Shown in pieces: positions 8,287 to 16,914 of a stretch of DNA of 64,000 nucleotides. A model generated the notes under the pieces. It saw only the letters and a program-made list of their open reading frames with translations, did not search any database and was not told the DNA's origin. Location: the NCBI GenBank assembly GCA_016716385.1, contig JADJWL010000009.1, forward strand, positions 62,001 through 126,000, given 5' to 3'. The position numbers and the translations under genes are program-made. Position 1 is the first letter of the stretch. Every line of letters starts with the position of its first letter. Source of the stretch: Bryobacterales bacterium. Its GTDB lineage: Bacteria > Acidobacteriota > Terriglobia > Bryobacterales > Bryobacteraceae.

Positions 8287-9111
8287 CTACAGCGACAGAA
8301 TCCGCAACTCCACAGGCGCTCCAACGCCGCAGCCGAGGCTCTTGGCCGCCGACATCTGGTTCGCCGACACTTCGTAGTACCCCGAACTGCCCGCAATCAG
8401 AAATACCGCGCCATGCCCCAACTTCACCGCGCCCTCCTCGTAGCTGCGGACCATCTCCCGCACCATCTGCAGGCCGACCTGCATCTCAAATGCCTGCAAC
8501 GGCAGGCTGGGGAAGTCCTTCACGTGGAAATTGGTGATCAGGTTGCCGAACCGGTCGACCTTCAGGACGGTCCCGGTCCAGCCGCGACGCGCCGTGCGAT
8601 CCGGTCTTGAGGGGGGAAGCCGCAAGTAGTCCTGCACCAGCTTGCCGAACCGCGCCGACGGCACACCCGACAAGAGGCGGGCGGCGACTGGCGCGAAGAT
8701 GTCGCGGCCGTGGAACGTCTGGCTCACCGCCGGCAGAAAGTACTTCGAAGCCGTGATGGCACGTGCCTTGAACTTCGGTTCGCGCTCCTGCACCATGGCG
8801 AAGATCCCGTTGTCCGGACCGACGAAGTACTGACCGGCCGCCTCGATCAGGACCGGCCGCCTCGAGGTGCCGACCCCGGGGTCCACCACGCCGACATGCA
8901 CGGTCTTCGGCGGGAAATAGGGATACGCCTGCGCGATCAGGTAGGCCGCCTCGGCGATCTGGAACGGAGTCACCTCGTGAGTGATGTCAACGATCGTTGC
9001 GGCCGGCTGGATGCCTAGAATCACGCCTTTCATCGTGCCGGCGTAGTGGTCTCCGAGACCGAAGTCCGTCGTCAGCGTCACAATCCGGTGGGGTTTCGCG
9101 CGAGTCGCCAT
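8287..9111 (-). CDS. SAM hydroxide adenosyltransferase (DUF62 family)
   Basis: This 274-aa cytosolic enzyme belongs to the chlorinase/fluorinase-like family. Most members split S-adenosylmethionine to adenosine and methionine using water. Family landmarks are TTDFGLGDHYAG near residues 14-24, VVDPGVGTSRRP with D77 and R84/R85, GPDNG, FHGRDIFAPVAA with H134, and DRFGNLITN. The Asp-Arg-His set used by the hydroxide adenosyltransferases is thus present. The usual halogenase-specific features cannot be seen, so the hydrolytic activity is the better guess. The gene is divergent from the cysteine desulfurase gene with very little space, so the two promoters probably overlap. A truncated copy of its last 54 codons lies at 7491-7654. 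Confidence 0.9.
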   Translation of the reverse strand: MATRAKPHRIVTLTTDFGLGDHYAGTMKGVILGIQPAATIVDITHEVTPFQIAEAAYLIAQAYPYFPPKTVHVGVVDPGVGTSRRPVLIEAAGQYFVGPDNGIFAMVQEREPKFKARAITASKYFLPAVSQTFHGRDIFAPVAARLLSGVPSARFGKLVQDYLRLPPSRPDRTARRGWTGTVLKVDRFGNLITNFHVKDFPSLPLQAFEMQVGLQMVREMVRSYEEGAVKLGHGAVFLIAGSSGYYEVSANQMSAAKSLGCGVGAPVELRILSL

Positions 9112-9114
9112 GGG

Positions 9115-9120
9115 TACAAT
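9115..9120 (+). promoter_or_regulatory. -10-like TACAAT before the cysteine desulfurase gene
   Basis: TACAAT ends 10 bases before the ATG at 9131. If used, transcription would begin at or a few bases before that ATG, giving a leaderless mRNA and excluding the in-frame ATGs at 9110 and 9119. No -35 match is evident. Confidence 0.45.
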
Positions 9121-9130
9121 GAGTGAAGGG

Positions 9131-10279
9131 ATGCAGCGTTTCTATTTCGACCACAACGCGACGGCCCCGGTGTGTCCGGAAGCGCGGGAAGCACTTCTGC
9201 CGTGCCTGGCCGACGTGTATGGCAACGCCTCAAGTATCCATCATTTCGGGCAGTTGGCCAAGCAGAGGCTGGAACAGGCGCGGCGCGGTGTGGCGGCCCT
9301 GCTCGGGTGCGGTCCCAAAGAGATCGTCTTCACGAGCGGCGGGACGGAGTCCAATAACCTTGCCCTGTTGGGGGCCTTGCGGCCCTGCGGCGGCAGGCAC
9401 GTGATCACGACGGCGATCGAGCATCCGGCGGTCCTGAATACGTGCGCACAGATTGAGCGCGAGGGCGGCGCGGTCACCTACGTTCCGGTCGGCGCGGACG
9501 GCGTCGTCGACCCGGATGCGATCCGGCGGGCGCTGCGTCCAGAGACGCGCCTGATCTCCGTGATGCACGCCAACAACGAGTTGGGCACCGTGCAGCCGGT
9601 CGGAGACATCGCCGGCATCGCGCGCGAAGCCGGAATCCTGTTCCACTCCGATGGCGTTCAGGCGGCGGGACGCCTTGCGCCGCCGGACACTGACCTCTAT
9701 GCCGTCAGCGGGCACAAGCTCGGAGCCCTGAAGGGTGTTGGAGCGTTGCGCGTGCGACAGGGAACGCCGCTCGCGAACATCCAGTTCGGAGGCCACCACG
9801 AGCGGGAGCGGCGGCCAGGAACGGAGAATGTCCCCGGGGCGGTGTCGTTCGGCGCGGCGGCGGGTTGGGCGCATGCGCATCGCGATGCCGAGGCAGAGCG
9901 GCTGGCGACTCTGCGCGACCTGCTCGAAGAGGGCGTCCTGGCGCGGGTGCCGCATGCGCGTGTGAACGGGGACCGGAGCCGGCGTCTCCCGAATACCACG
10001 AACATCCGGTTCGATTATGTGGAAGGCGAGGCGATGGTGATCGGTCTTGATCTGGCCGGCTTCGCCGTGTCGAGCGGCGCTGCCTGTTCGAGCGGCGCCG
10101 TCGAGCCGTCGCACGTTCTGACCGCGATCGGGCTCTCCCCGCGCGACGCCCGTTCGGCCGTGCGCTTCTCGCTGGGCCGCGACAACGACGAGGCGCAGGT
10201 TCGCGCACTGATCGATGCCGTCACGAACGTTGCCACGCACCTGCGGCGGATTTCCGCGGAGGCGCCGGCTCATGCCTGA
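9131..10279 (+). CDS. Cysteine desulfurase (NifS/IscS family)
   Basis: This 382-aa PLP enzyme removes sulfur from cysteine and passes it on as a persulfide. The opening FYFDHNATAPV is the class hallmark. The PLP lysine is K196 in SGHKLGALKG, and the catalytic loop SSGAACSSGAVEPSH carries the active Cys at about 319. ATGs at 9110 and 9119 are in frame, but 9131 gives the family's normal N-terminus and agrees with the TACAAT just upstream. The next gene, mnmA, overlaps this stop by 8 bases, so this enzyme probably supplies sulfur for tRNA 2-thiouridine. A general role in Fe-S assembly is possible, but no scaffold gene lies nearby. Confidence 0.92.
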   Translation: MQRFYFDHNATAPVCPEAREALLPCLADVYGNASSIHHFGQLAKQRLEQARRGVAALLGCGPKEIVFTSGGTESNNLALLGALRPCGGRHVITTAIEHPAVLNTCAQIEREGGAVTYVPVGADGVVDPDAIRRALRPETRLISVMHANNELGTVQPVGDIAGIAREAGILFHSDGVQAAGRLAPPDTDLYAVSGHKLGALKGVGALRVRQGTPLANIQFGGHHERERRPGTENVPGAVSFGAAAGWAHAHRDAEAERLATLRDLLEEGVLARVPHARVNGDRSRRLPNTTNIRFDYVEGEAMVIGLDLAGFAVSSGAACSSGAVEPSHVLTAIGLSPRDARSAVRFSLGRDNDEAQVRALIDAVTNVATHLRRISAEAPAHA

Positions 10280-11378
10280 GACCGCCCCGATCGCCGTCGC
10301 CATGAGCGGCGGCGTCGACAGTTCGACCGTGGCCGCGTTGCTTGTGCGCGAGGGCCGCGCCGCCGTGGGGTTCACGATGCAGTTGTGGAATCAGCGCCGG
10401 CTGCCGCAGCTTACCGGAGACGGAGTGGGGCGCTGCTGCTCTCTCGATGACGTCTACGACGCCCGGTTTGTCGCCGAACGCATCGGCATCCCCTATTACG
10501 TCGTCAATTTCGAGGACCGCTTCGAGGAGAAGGTCGTCAAGCCGTTCGTCGAGCAGTACCTGGCGGGACGCACGCCCATCCCCTGCACCCTGTGCAACAA
10601 CTTTGTCAAGTTCGATCAGTTTGTCGAACTGGCGGACTCGCTCGGCGCCAGACAGATCGCCACCGGCCACTACGCGCGTGTGGAACAGGACCCGCGGACG
10701 GGCCGCTACCGGCTTTTGCGCGGCCGCGACGAGGCGAAGGACCAGACGTATTTCCTGTTTGGGCTGACGCAGGAGCAGCTCTCCCGGACGTTGTTTCCCA
10801 TCGGCCACCTCACCAAGCCCGAGGTGCGGAAACTGGCCGGTGACCTGGATATCCCGGTCGCCGCCAAGCACGACAGCCAGGAGATCTGTTTCGTCCCGAA
10901 CGGCGATTACGCGGCGTTTCTGGATGCCTACCTCGCCGAGCAGGGCATCCCGCGCGAGACCACACGCGGCGAGATCGTGACGGTCGACGGCCGCGCCATC
11001 GGGGAGCACCAGGGGGTCCACCGCTTCACCGTCGGACAGCGCAAGGGCCTGGGGATTGCGGCTCCCGAGCCGCTCTACGTGATCGCCACCGAGCCAGCAG
11101 CGCAGCGTGTCATCGTGGGGCCGGATCGCGACCTGCTGCGCAGCCGTCTGCGGGCCAGCGGCGTGAACTGGGTCTCGTGGGCGGGCCTGTCAGCGCCGGT
11201 GCGCGCGCGGGTGAAGATCCGCAACAAGCATGTCCCGGCGTGGGCCACGCTGCATCCCACCGGCGATCCTGCCGCGGCGGACGTGCATTTTGACGAACCG
11301 CAGCGGGCCGTGACGCCCGGACAGGCAGCCGTGTTCTACGACGGCGACGCGGTGGCCGGCGGCGGCTGGATCGGCTAA
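10272..11378 (+). CDS. mnmA: tRNA-specific 2-thiouridylase MnmA
   Basis: This 368-aa cytosolic enzyme adenylates and thiolates U34 of tRNAs for Lys, Glu and Gln. It has the PP-loop AMSGGVDSS (residues 10-18), the catalytic cysteine region PCTLCNNFVKF (C108), the tRNA-contact motif GHYAR, and the second catalytic Cys at 206 in DSQEICFVP. The C-terminal beta-barrel includes HRFTVGQRKGLGI. The ATG at 10272 lies inside the end of the cysteine desulfurase gene (8-base overlap), so translation is coupled. The pairing gives a self-contained sulfur donor and acceptor; TusA-E relay proteins are not seen. Confidence 0.93.
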   Translation: MPETAPIAVAMSGGVDSSTVAALLVREGRAAVGFTMQLWNQRRLPQLTGDGVGRCCSLDDVYDARFVAERIGIPYYVVNFEDRFEEKVVKPFVEQYLAGRTPIPCTLCNNFVKFDQFVELADSLGARQIATGHYARVEQDPRTGRYRLLRGRDEAKDQTYFLFGLTQEQLSRTLFPIGHLTKPEVRKLAGDLDIPVAAKHDSQEICFVPNGDYAAFLDAYLAEQGIPRETTRGEIVTVDGRAIGEHQGVHRFTVGQRKGLGIAAPEPLYVIATEPAAQRVIVGPDRDLLRSRLRASGVNWVSWAGLSAPVRARVKIRNKHVPAWATLHPTGDPAAADVHFDEPQRAVTPGQAAVFYDGDAVAGGGWIG

Positions 11379-11384
11379 CGGCGC

Positions 11385-12275
11385 ATGCCCAGGGCGCCGT
11401 GGCGTGATTGGATCGAGTACGCGCTGGTCCGTGCGGTGGTCGCGTCGGTCGAGATCTTGCCGGATCCCGCCGCGTGCCGTGTTGCCGGGGGATATGCCAG
11501 GGCCTTCGATCTTCTGGCGCCGCGGTTGCGCCGCATCGCCCGCCGCAACCTGGAACTGGCGCTTCCCTGCCTCGATGCCGGCGCCAGGGAACGCGCGATC
11601 GATGGCGTTTTCCGCTCGCTCGGCGGTGTGCTCTACGCGTTCTCCCGGTTTCCGCGCATCGATCGCGGCAACGTTGGCCAGTGGATCCGCTACGAAGGCT
11701 ACGAGCACTTCGAACAGGCGCTGGGGCGCGGCAAAGGGGTGCTGTTCGCGACCGCGCATCTCGGCAACTGGGAACTAAGTGCGTTCGCCCATGCGCTGCT
11801 TTCTGCGCCGATGCACGTCGTGGTGCGGCCGCTCGACAACGCTCGCATCGACGCCTTTGTGGAGCAGCGTCGGTCCCTCTCCGGCAACCGCCTGATCGGG
11901 AAGCGGTCCTACGCACGGCCTATCCTGGAAGCGCTGCGGAAGAACGAGGCGGTCGGCGTGCTTGTCGATCAGAACGTGCTCGATGGCGTGTTTGTGCCGT
12001 TCTTCGGAATCCCGGCGTGCTCGGAGAGAAGCTTCGCGCGGCTGGCGGCGCGGTCGGGCGCGGCGGTGATTCCGGGCTTCGCCGTATGGTCGGAAGAGGA
12101 AGGCCGCTACATCCTGCGGTTCGATCCGCCGCTGCCCATCACGGGGGATGCCGATGTGGACACGGCCACGATGCAGGCCAAGATCGAGCAGGTCATCCGC
12201 GAGTATCCGGACCAATGGCTGTGGATCCACCGGCGCTGGAAGACGCGCCCTGCGGGGGAGCCTTCGCTCTACTGA
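11385..12275 (+). CDS. LpxL/HtrB-like lysophospholipid acyltransferase
   Basis: This 296-aa protein of the lipid A acyltransferase family transfers acyl chains to lipid A precursors or related lipids at the inner membrane. The catalytic HX4E motif is HLGNWE (H125, E130). Other family features are DQNVLDGVFVPFFG and the closing PDQWLWIHRRWKTRP. An amphipathic N-terminus (WIEYALVRAVVASVEIL) should attach it to the membrane. It starts 6 bases after mnmA stops and belongs to the same operon, although the functions are unrelated. Whether it acts as LpxL, LpxM or on another glycolipid cannot be told. Confidence 0.88.
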   Translation: MPRAPWRDWIEYALVRAVVASVEILPDPAACRVAGGYARAFDLLAPRLRRIARRNLELALPCLDAGARERAIDGVFRSLGGVLYAFSRFPRIDRGNVGQWIRYEGYEHFEQALGRGKGVLFATAHLGNWELSAFAHALLSAPMHVVVRPLDNARIDAFVEQRRSLSGNRLIGKRSYARPILEALRKNEAVGVLVDQNVLDGVFVPFFGIPACSERSFARLAARSGAAVIPGFAVWSEEEGRYILRFDPPLPITGDADVDTATMQAKIEQVIREYPDQWLWIHRRWKTRPAGEPSLY

Positions 12276-12319
12276 ACGCGCGCGGCGCGCGAAACTTCGA
12301 TACTATTCCAGCAGACGCC

Positions 12320-13554
12320 ATGCCTCATTCCACCTCCATCCCCCGCCGCGAGTTTGTCGCGGCCGCTTCTTTGTCCGCGTTCGCCGCGCGCCGGGTGCGC
12401 GGGGCCAACGACCGGATCGGCATCGGGCTCATCGGCTGCGGCAACCGCGGCATCAACGCCCTGCTCAAGGGCTCCCTGGAGTTCCGCGAGCAAACCAACT
12501 TCGACGTTCGCGCCGTGTGCGATATCTGGCGCCAACATCGCGAAGAAGCCGCCGAGTTCGCCCGCACCCGCCAGGGCGACGCGCCTCGCCAGATCGTCGA
12601 TTACCGCGAAGTGCTCTCCATGGGCGATATCGACGCGGTGATCATCGCCACCCCCGACCATCAGCATGCCCCGATGCTGACCGACGCAGTCCGCGCGGGC
12701 AAGGACGCCTACGTCGAGAAGCCCTCGCCATGGACATGAAGGAACTGCTTACGGCCGTCGATACGGTCAAGCGCAGCGACCGCGTCGTCCAGATGGGAAC
12801 GCAGGTCCGCGCCACCCCGCAGGCGATGGCGGCCAGGAAGTTCGTTTCGGAAGGCGGGCTTGGACCGGTCTTCAAGGTCGAGCAGTCGCGTAACGCTTAC
12901 AAGCCCTACTGGCACCGCTACGGGGAGCGGTCCCTGGCGGAATCGGACACCGACTGGCGCGCGTTCGTGATGCATCGCAAAGCGCGCCCGTTCGATGCCG
13001 ACCAGCACACCGCCTGGTATGGATACCGCGATTTTTCTCGCGGTCCGCATGCCAACCTGATGGTGCACTTCATTGACCTGGTACACCACATCACCGGGGC
13101 GGAGGTTCCGTCGCGCGTGGTGACGCTCGGCGGCACCTACCGTTGGAAGGACGCCCGCACGGCGCCGGACTCAGTCGAGACGATTCTCGAATACCAGAAG
13201 GAAAGCATGCTCGTGCGCTACAGCTCCGCCTTTGGGACGAGTTCCGGGAATTACATGCATCTCTACGGAACGAAGGGAATGCTGAATGCGACCCAATGGG
13301 GCCGCCCGTGGCCGATTTCCGGGGCCGGATCGCAGGAACCGGACCGGATCGCCGAAGGCGCCACTCTGCCCGAGGTTGAGAGCAAGCCGCTGATGCTGGA
13401 CTGGCTCGAGTGCCTCCGCACGCGGCGGACGCCGATCGCGCCGATCGACGCGGGTTACTCGCACTCCGTGGCGGTGATTATGTCGGACGAGGCCCTGATC
13501 CGCGGCAAGCGGATGGTGTACGACGCGACGCGCCGGGCGATTCGCGAAGGTTAG
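12320..13554 (+). pseudogene. Gfo/Idh/MocA-family oxidoreductase, single-base frameshift
   Basis: The first part (from ATG 12320) has a Tat-like leader (IPRREFVAAASLSAF), the Rossmann motif GIGLIGCGNRG, and TPDHQHAPM, up to the family EKP motif. Directly after EKP the frame is lost at CCC (12722-12724); one more C would restore EKPLAMDMKELLTAVDTV. The second frame then runs without a stop through the substrate domain to 13554 (about 411 aa if joined). Everything else looks intact, so this is either a sequencing error or a very recent inactivation. If functional, it would be an exported NAD(P)-binding sugar dehydrogenase-like protein. A GATACT/TACTAT hexamer lies 13-15 bases before the ATG. 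Confidence 0.88.
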
Positions 13555-13557
13555 GCG

Positions 13558-13860
13558 TCAGCCGGCGGCGGCCGCGAGCTTCCGCGCCTGGAAGCACTCC
13601 CTGCAGAAGACGGGCCGCCCCTGCGTCGGCCGGAACGGCACGGTGGTTTCGCGGCTGCACTGCGCGCACTGCGCCACCGTTTCCACGCGCCCGCGGGGCG
13701 ATTGGGCCAATTGCGCCTGACGCTTGCCCTTGCACGCCTTGCATCGCTTGGGCTCGTTCTTGAAGCTCTTGTCGTGGAAGAACTGCTGTTCCCCGGCAGT
13801 GAAGACAAATTCGACGCCGCACTCCACGCACAGGAGCGCGCGATCCTGGAACTCCGGCAT
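13558..13860 (-). CDS. Small zinc-ribbon protein
   Basis: This 100-aa soluble protein has four CxxC knuckles: Cys 11/14, 40/43, 65/68 and 86/89. The first two frame the common pattern CxxCGxxFxFTxGEQxFFxxK..NxPxRCxxC. The last two frame CSRETTVPFRPTQGRPVFCREC, seen in the 'CxxC-x17-CxxC' family. Each pair of knuckles should hold one zinc ion. The family is widespread and its role is not established; RNA or ribosome association is only a guess, supported here by the neighbour rpsU. The start at 13860 is preferred to 13890 because homologous proteins begin just before the first knuckle and a GGGGAG lies upstream. Confidence 0.85.
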   Translation of the reverse strand: MPEFQDRALLCVECGVEFVFTAGEQQFFHDKSFKNEPKRCKACKGKRQAQLAQSPRGRVETVAQCAQCSRETTVPFRPTQGRPVFCRECFQARKLAAAAG

Positions 13861-13922
13861 GCTTGGCTCTCCCCGTCCCGGAAGGGGCACCGCACTGCCC
13901 TTCGCCCGGGACCTTGATACCC

Positions 13923-13939
13923 GCCCTGTCCTACAGGGC
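13923..13939. terminator. Hairpin between rpsU and the zinc-ribbon gene
   Basis: GCCCTGT-CCT-ACAGGGC forms a perfect 7-bp stem with a 3-base loop, about 17 bases after the rpsU stop in the minus direction. No T-run follows, so it is more likely an attenuator, processing or mRNA-stability element than a classical intrinsic terminator. Confidence 0.45.
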
Positions 13940-13955
13940 TCCCGTTGACTAGCCG

Positions 13956-14153
13956 CTACTCTGAATCGCGGCGGCTCTTCTTCCTGTTGCGCTTCCGCGC
14001 CAACGCCTGCTTGACGCGCGCCTTTTCGCCCGGCTTGAGGTAGAAGGAGTGCCGTTTGACCTCCTTGATAATGTCCTCTTGCTGAACCTTGCGCTTGAAG
14101 CGCCGCAACAGGTTTTCAAGTGTTTCGCCTTCCTGGGTTCGAACTTCAGCCAA
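13956..14153 (-). CDS. rpsU: Ribosomal protein bS21
   Basis: This 65-aa basic protein of the 30S subunit lies near the anti-Shine-Dalgarno region of 16S rRNA and helps initiation. It shows the family core ENLLRRFKRKVQQEDIIKEVKRH and a Lys/Arg-rich tail (ALARKRNRKKSRR). The only suitable start is TTG at 14153, 10 bases after a strong AGGAGG; the nearer ATG is out of frame and stops quickly. It has its own promoter (14228-14255) and a leader hairpin (14180-14211), and is followed after a short hairpin by the zinc-ribbon gene. Confidence 0.95.
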   Translation of the reverse strand: MAEVRTQEGETLENLLRRFKRKVQQEDIIKEVKRHSFYLKPGEKARVKQALARKRNRKKSRRDSE

Positions 14154-14179
14154 TCTCCATTCACCTCCTCACGGGCCAA

Positions 14180-14211
14180 GTTACCGCGCTCCGGCGCGGC
14201 CCTACCGTAAC
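14180..14211 (-). promoter_or_regulatory. Hairpin in the rpsU 5' leader
   Basis: On the minus strand CCGCGC and GCGCGG form a 6-bp GC stem with a 4-base loop, closed further out by GTTAC/GTAAC. It lies between the predicted transcription start (about 14221) and the Shine-Dalgarno of rpsU. Feedback control by a ribosomal protein is a reasonable guess, as for many ribosomal leaders, but no known motif is matched. Confidence 0.4.
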
Positions 14212-14227
14212 TGGTCAGGGTATTGAT

Positions 14228-14255
14228 ATCATAGGTGTTCGACAACGATTGTCAA
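14228..14255 (-). promoter_or_regulatory. Sigma-70-type promoter of rpsU
   Basis: TTGACA at 14255-14250 and TATGAT at 14233-14228 are separated by 16 bases and point toward rpsU. This is one of the two best -35/-10 pairs in the window. It predicts a leader of about 68 bases. Confidence 0.75.
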
Positions 14256-14361
14256 GTCCTAATTTTCCGGCCGGAACCGTCCGGCTTTCCGCCGCAGACA
14301 GGAAGTGCCATTGAATGAATGACTTGCCTGTTACTCGAAAAAGCCCAAGGATGACAAAACC

Positions 14362-15603
14362 GTGAAACGTGTTCTGGGGATCCTCTTGGCGGGCGGCGCC
14401 GGCGAGCGCCTCTACCCTCTGACGCGAGACCTCGCCAAACCGGCCGTTCCGTTTGGCGGCATCTACCGCATCATCGACTTCACGCTATCGAACTGCATCA
14501 ATTCAGGCGTGCGCCGAGTCCTCATTCTAACACAGTATAAGTCGTTGATTTTGCACCGCCATGTCCGCGACGGGTGGCACATCCTGTCGCCCGAGCTGGG
14601 GGAGTACATCGAAGTCATTCCGCCCATGAAGCGCATGGGGGACGACTGGTATCTCGGAACCGCCGACGCCGTCTATCAGAATTCCCAGAGCATCGCCGCC
14701 GACGGCGCTCCGCTGACCCTGATCCTCTCCGGCGACCACATTTACAAGATGGACTATGGCGAGATGATCCGCTGGCACGAAGAGCGGGACGCCGACGTGA
14801 CCCTGGCAACGATTCTGGTGCACCCGGACGAGTCCCGACACTTCGGCATCTGCGACATCGACGAATCCTACGAAATCCGCGGTTTTTCCGAGAAGCCCCC
14901 GAGCGAACGCGCCGTGCGCTCACGGTTTGACCCGCAATGTGTCAGCGCGTCGATGGGTGTCTACATCTTCAAGACCGACCTGCTGCTGCGGTTGCTGCAC
15001 GAGGATGCACAACGATCCGATTCCTCGCACGATTTCGGCAAGGACTTGCTGCCGGGTCTGATCGGGCGCGCGAATGTCGTGGCCTACAACTTCGTCGATA
15101 TCAACGCCAAGGAGCAATTGTATTGGCGCGACGTAGGCACTCTCGATGCCTATTACGAAGCCAACATGGACTTGGTGGCGGTGACGCCCGAGTTCAATCT
15201 GTACGACGAATCCTGGCCCCTGCGGACCGCGCCCGCTCAGGGGCCTCCGGCCAAGTTCGTCTTCGCGCAGGAAGGGCGCCGTATGGGAATCGCCATCGAC
15301 TCGATCGTCTCGCCGGGAGTGATCGTGTCCGGCGGGCGTGTCGTTCGCAGCGTTCTTTCGCCGGGTGTTCACGTGCATAGCTACTGCGAGGTGGAATCCT
15401 CCATCCTGCTGCCGAAGGTCGAGATCGGGCGCTACAGCCGCGTGCGGCGGGCCATCGTCGACACGGGCGTCGTCCTGCCCGAGTCCACCAACATCGGGTT
15501 CGACCACGACGCGGACCGCGCAGCCGGGTACCACGTGACCGAATCCGGCATCGTCGTCGTCCCTTCGCCGGAGTATCGGCCAATCGAATTTGCGAGTTCA
15601 TAA
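14362..15603 (+). CDS. glgC: Glucose-1-phosphate adenylyltransferase
   Basis: This 413-aa cytosolic enzyme makes ADP-glucose from glucose 1-phosphate and ATP, the committed step of glycogen synthesis. It has the nucleotide-binding start LGILLAGGAGERLYPLTRDLAKPAVPFGG, the GTADAVYQN and SGDHIYKMDY active-site motifs, GFSEKP, the DIN/YWRDVGT substrate region, and a C-terminal left-handed beta-helix. It starts with GTG at 14362; an ATG at 14351 is out of frame and stops at once. It is followed 12 bases later by eno, so glycogen synthesis is co-transcribed with two lower-glycolysis genes, an uncommon grouping. Confidence 0.93.
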   Translation: MKRVLGILLAGGAGERLYPLTRDLAKPAVPFGGIYRIIDFTLSNCINSGVRRVLILTQYKSLILHRHVRDGWHILSPELGEYIEVIPPMKRMGDDWYLGTADAVYQNSQSIAADGAPLTLILSGDHIYKMDYGEMIRWHEERDADVTLATILVHPDESRHFGICDIDESYEIRGFSEKPPSERAVRSRFDPQCVSASMGVYIFKTDLLLRLLHEDAQRSDSSHDFGKDLLPGLIGRANVVAYNFVDINAKEQLYWRDVGTLDAYYEANMDLVAVTPEFNLYDESWPLRTAPAQGPPAKFVFAQEGRRMGIAIDSIVSPGVIVSGGRVVRSVLSPGVHVHSYCEVESSILLPKVEIGRYSRVRRAIVDTGVVLPESTNIGFDHDADRAAGYHVTESGIVVVPSPEYRPIEFASS

Positions 15604-15615
15604 AAGGAGCCATTT

Positions 15616-16914
15616 TTGACCAACATCGTAAAGCTCATCGGAAGAGAGATCCTCGATTCCCGCGGGAATCCCACGGTTGAGGCGCAGATCACTCTGGACA
15701 GCGGGGCCATCGGCCGCGCAGCGGTTCCTTCGGGAGCCTCAACGGGTGAACACGAGGCCGTCGAATTGCGGGACGGCGACCGGAACCGGTACTTCGGCAA
15801 GGGTGTAACGCGTGCGGCGGGCCACATCAACCGCGAGATCGCGCACGCGCTCGCGGGCAGGGACGCGGCGTATCAGGCGGACATCGATCGCACCATGATC
15901 GACCTCGACGGCACCCCGAACAAGGAGCGCCTCGGCGCGAACGCGATTCTCGCCGTGTCCATGGCGGCGGCGCGCGCCGCGGCCAATGCGCAGCGGACGC
16001 CGCTCTACCGCTATCTGGGCGGCGTCTCGGCCTGTGTGCTGCCGGTGCCGATGATGAACATCCTCAACGGCGGCGCACACGCCGACAACTCGGTCGACAT
16101 GCAGGAGTTCATGATCGCCCCCTACGGCGCTTCGAAGTTCTCAGAGGCGCTGCGGATGGGCGTCGAGGTGTTTCACACGCTGAAGAAGGTCCTGAAGGAG
16201 CGCAACTACTCGACCGCCGTCGGCGACGAGGGTGGCTTTGCCCCGAACTGCAAGTCCAACGACGAAGCGCTGGAAGTGGTGCTCGAAGCGATCACGCGGG
16301 CGGGCTTCCGTCCCGGAGGCGATATCGGGATCGCGCTCGATCCGGCCGCGAGCGAGTTCTACTCTGACGGCCAGTACGTGTTCAAGAAATCGGACCGCAG
16401 TGTCCGGTCGTCCGAGCAGATGGTGGAGTATTGGGCGAACTGGAAGCGGCAGTATCCGATGATCATGTCGCTCGAAGACGGCATGGCGGAAGACGACTGG
16501 GCCGGCTGGAAGCTGCTGACCGAGACTCTTGGCGAGACCGTCCAACTCGTGGGCGATGACCTGTTCGTCACGAACACGACGCGCCTCAAGCGTGGCATCG
16601 AAGAAGGCATCGGAAACTCAATTCTCATCAAGGTCAACCAGATCGGCACCCTGACCGAGACGCTCGACGCCATGCAGATGGCGGCGCGCGCGGGCTTCAC
16701 GTCGATGGTGTCGCACCGTTCTGGCGAGACCGAAGATCCCTTCATCGCCGACCTCGCCGTCGCGACCGGCGCCGGACAGATCAAGACCGGCTCGGCTTCG
16801 CGCACCGACCGGATCGCCAAGTACAACCAGTTGCTGCGCATCGAAGAGGAACTCGGGTCCGCGGCGCACTTCGCCGGCCGGAAGGCCTTCCGGCAGAAAG
16901 GATTGGGAGCCTGA
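15616..16914 (+). CDS. eno: Enolase
   Basis: This 432-aa enzyme converts 2-phosphoglycerate to phosphoenolpyruvate and is of normal length. Motifs include EILDSRGNPTVEA, the loop SGASTGEHEAVELRD, GDEGGFAPN, the metal ligand regions SLEDGMAEDDW and GDDLFVTN, SHRSGETED and KTGSASRTDRIAKYNQLL. The start is TTG at 15616, preceded by AAAGGAG at good spacing; no in-frame ATG fits the family N-terminus. Its stop TGA shares its last base with the gpmA ATG. An RNA degradosome role known from other bacteria cannot be inferred here. Confidence 0.95.
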   Translation: MTNIVKLIGREILDSRGNPTVEAQITLDSGAIGRAAVPSGASTGEHEAVELRDGDRNRYFGKGVTRAAGHINREIAHALAGRDAAYQADIDRTMIDLDGTPNKERLGANAILAVSMAAARAAANAQRTPLYRYLGGVSACVLPVPMMNILNGGAHADNSVDMQEFMIAPYGASKFSEALRMGVEVFHTLKKVLKERNYSTAVGDEGGFAPNCKSNDEALEVVLEAITRAGFRPGGDIGIALDPAASEFYSDGQYVFKKSDRSVRSSEQMVEYWANWKRQYPMIMSLEDGMAEDDWAGWKLLTETLGETVQLVGDDLFVTNTTRLKRGIEEGIGNSILIKVNQIGTLTETLDAMQMAARAGFTSMVSHRSGETEDPFIADLAVATGAGQIKTGSASRTDRIAKYNQLLRIEEELGSAAHFAGRKAFRQKGLGA

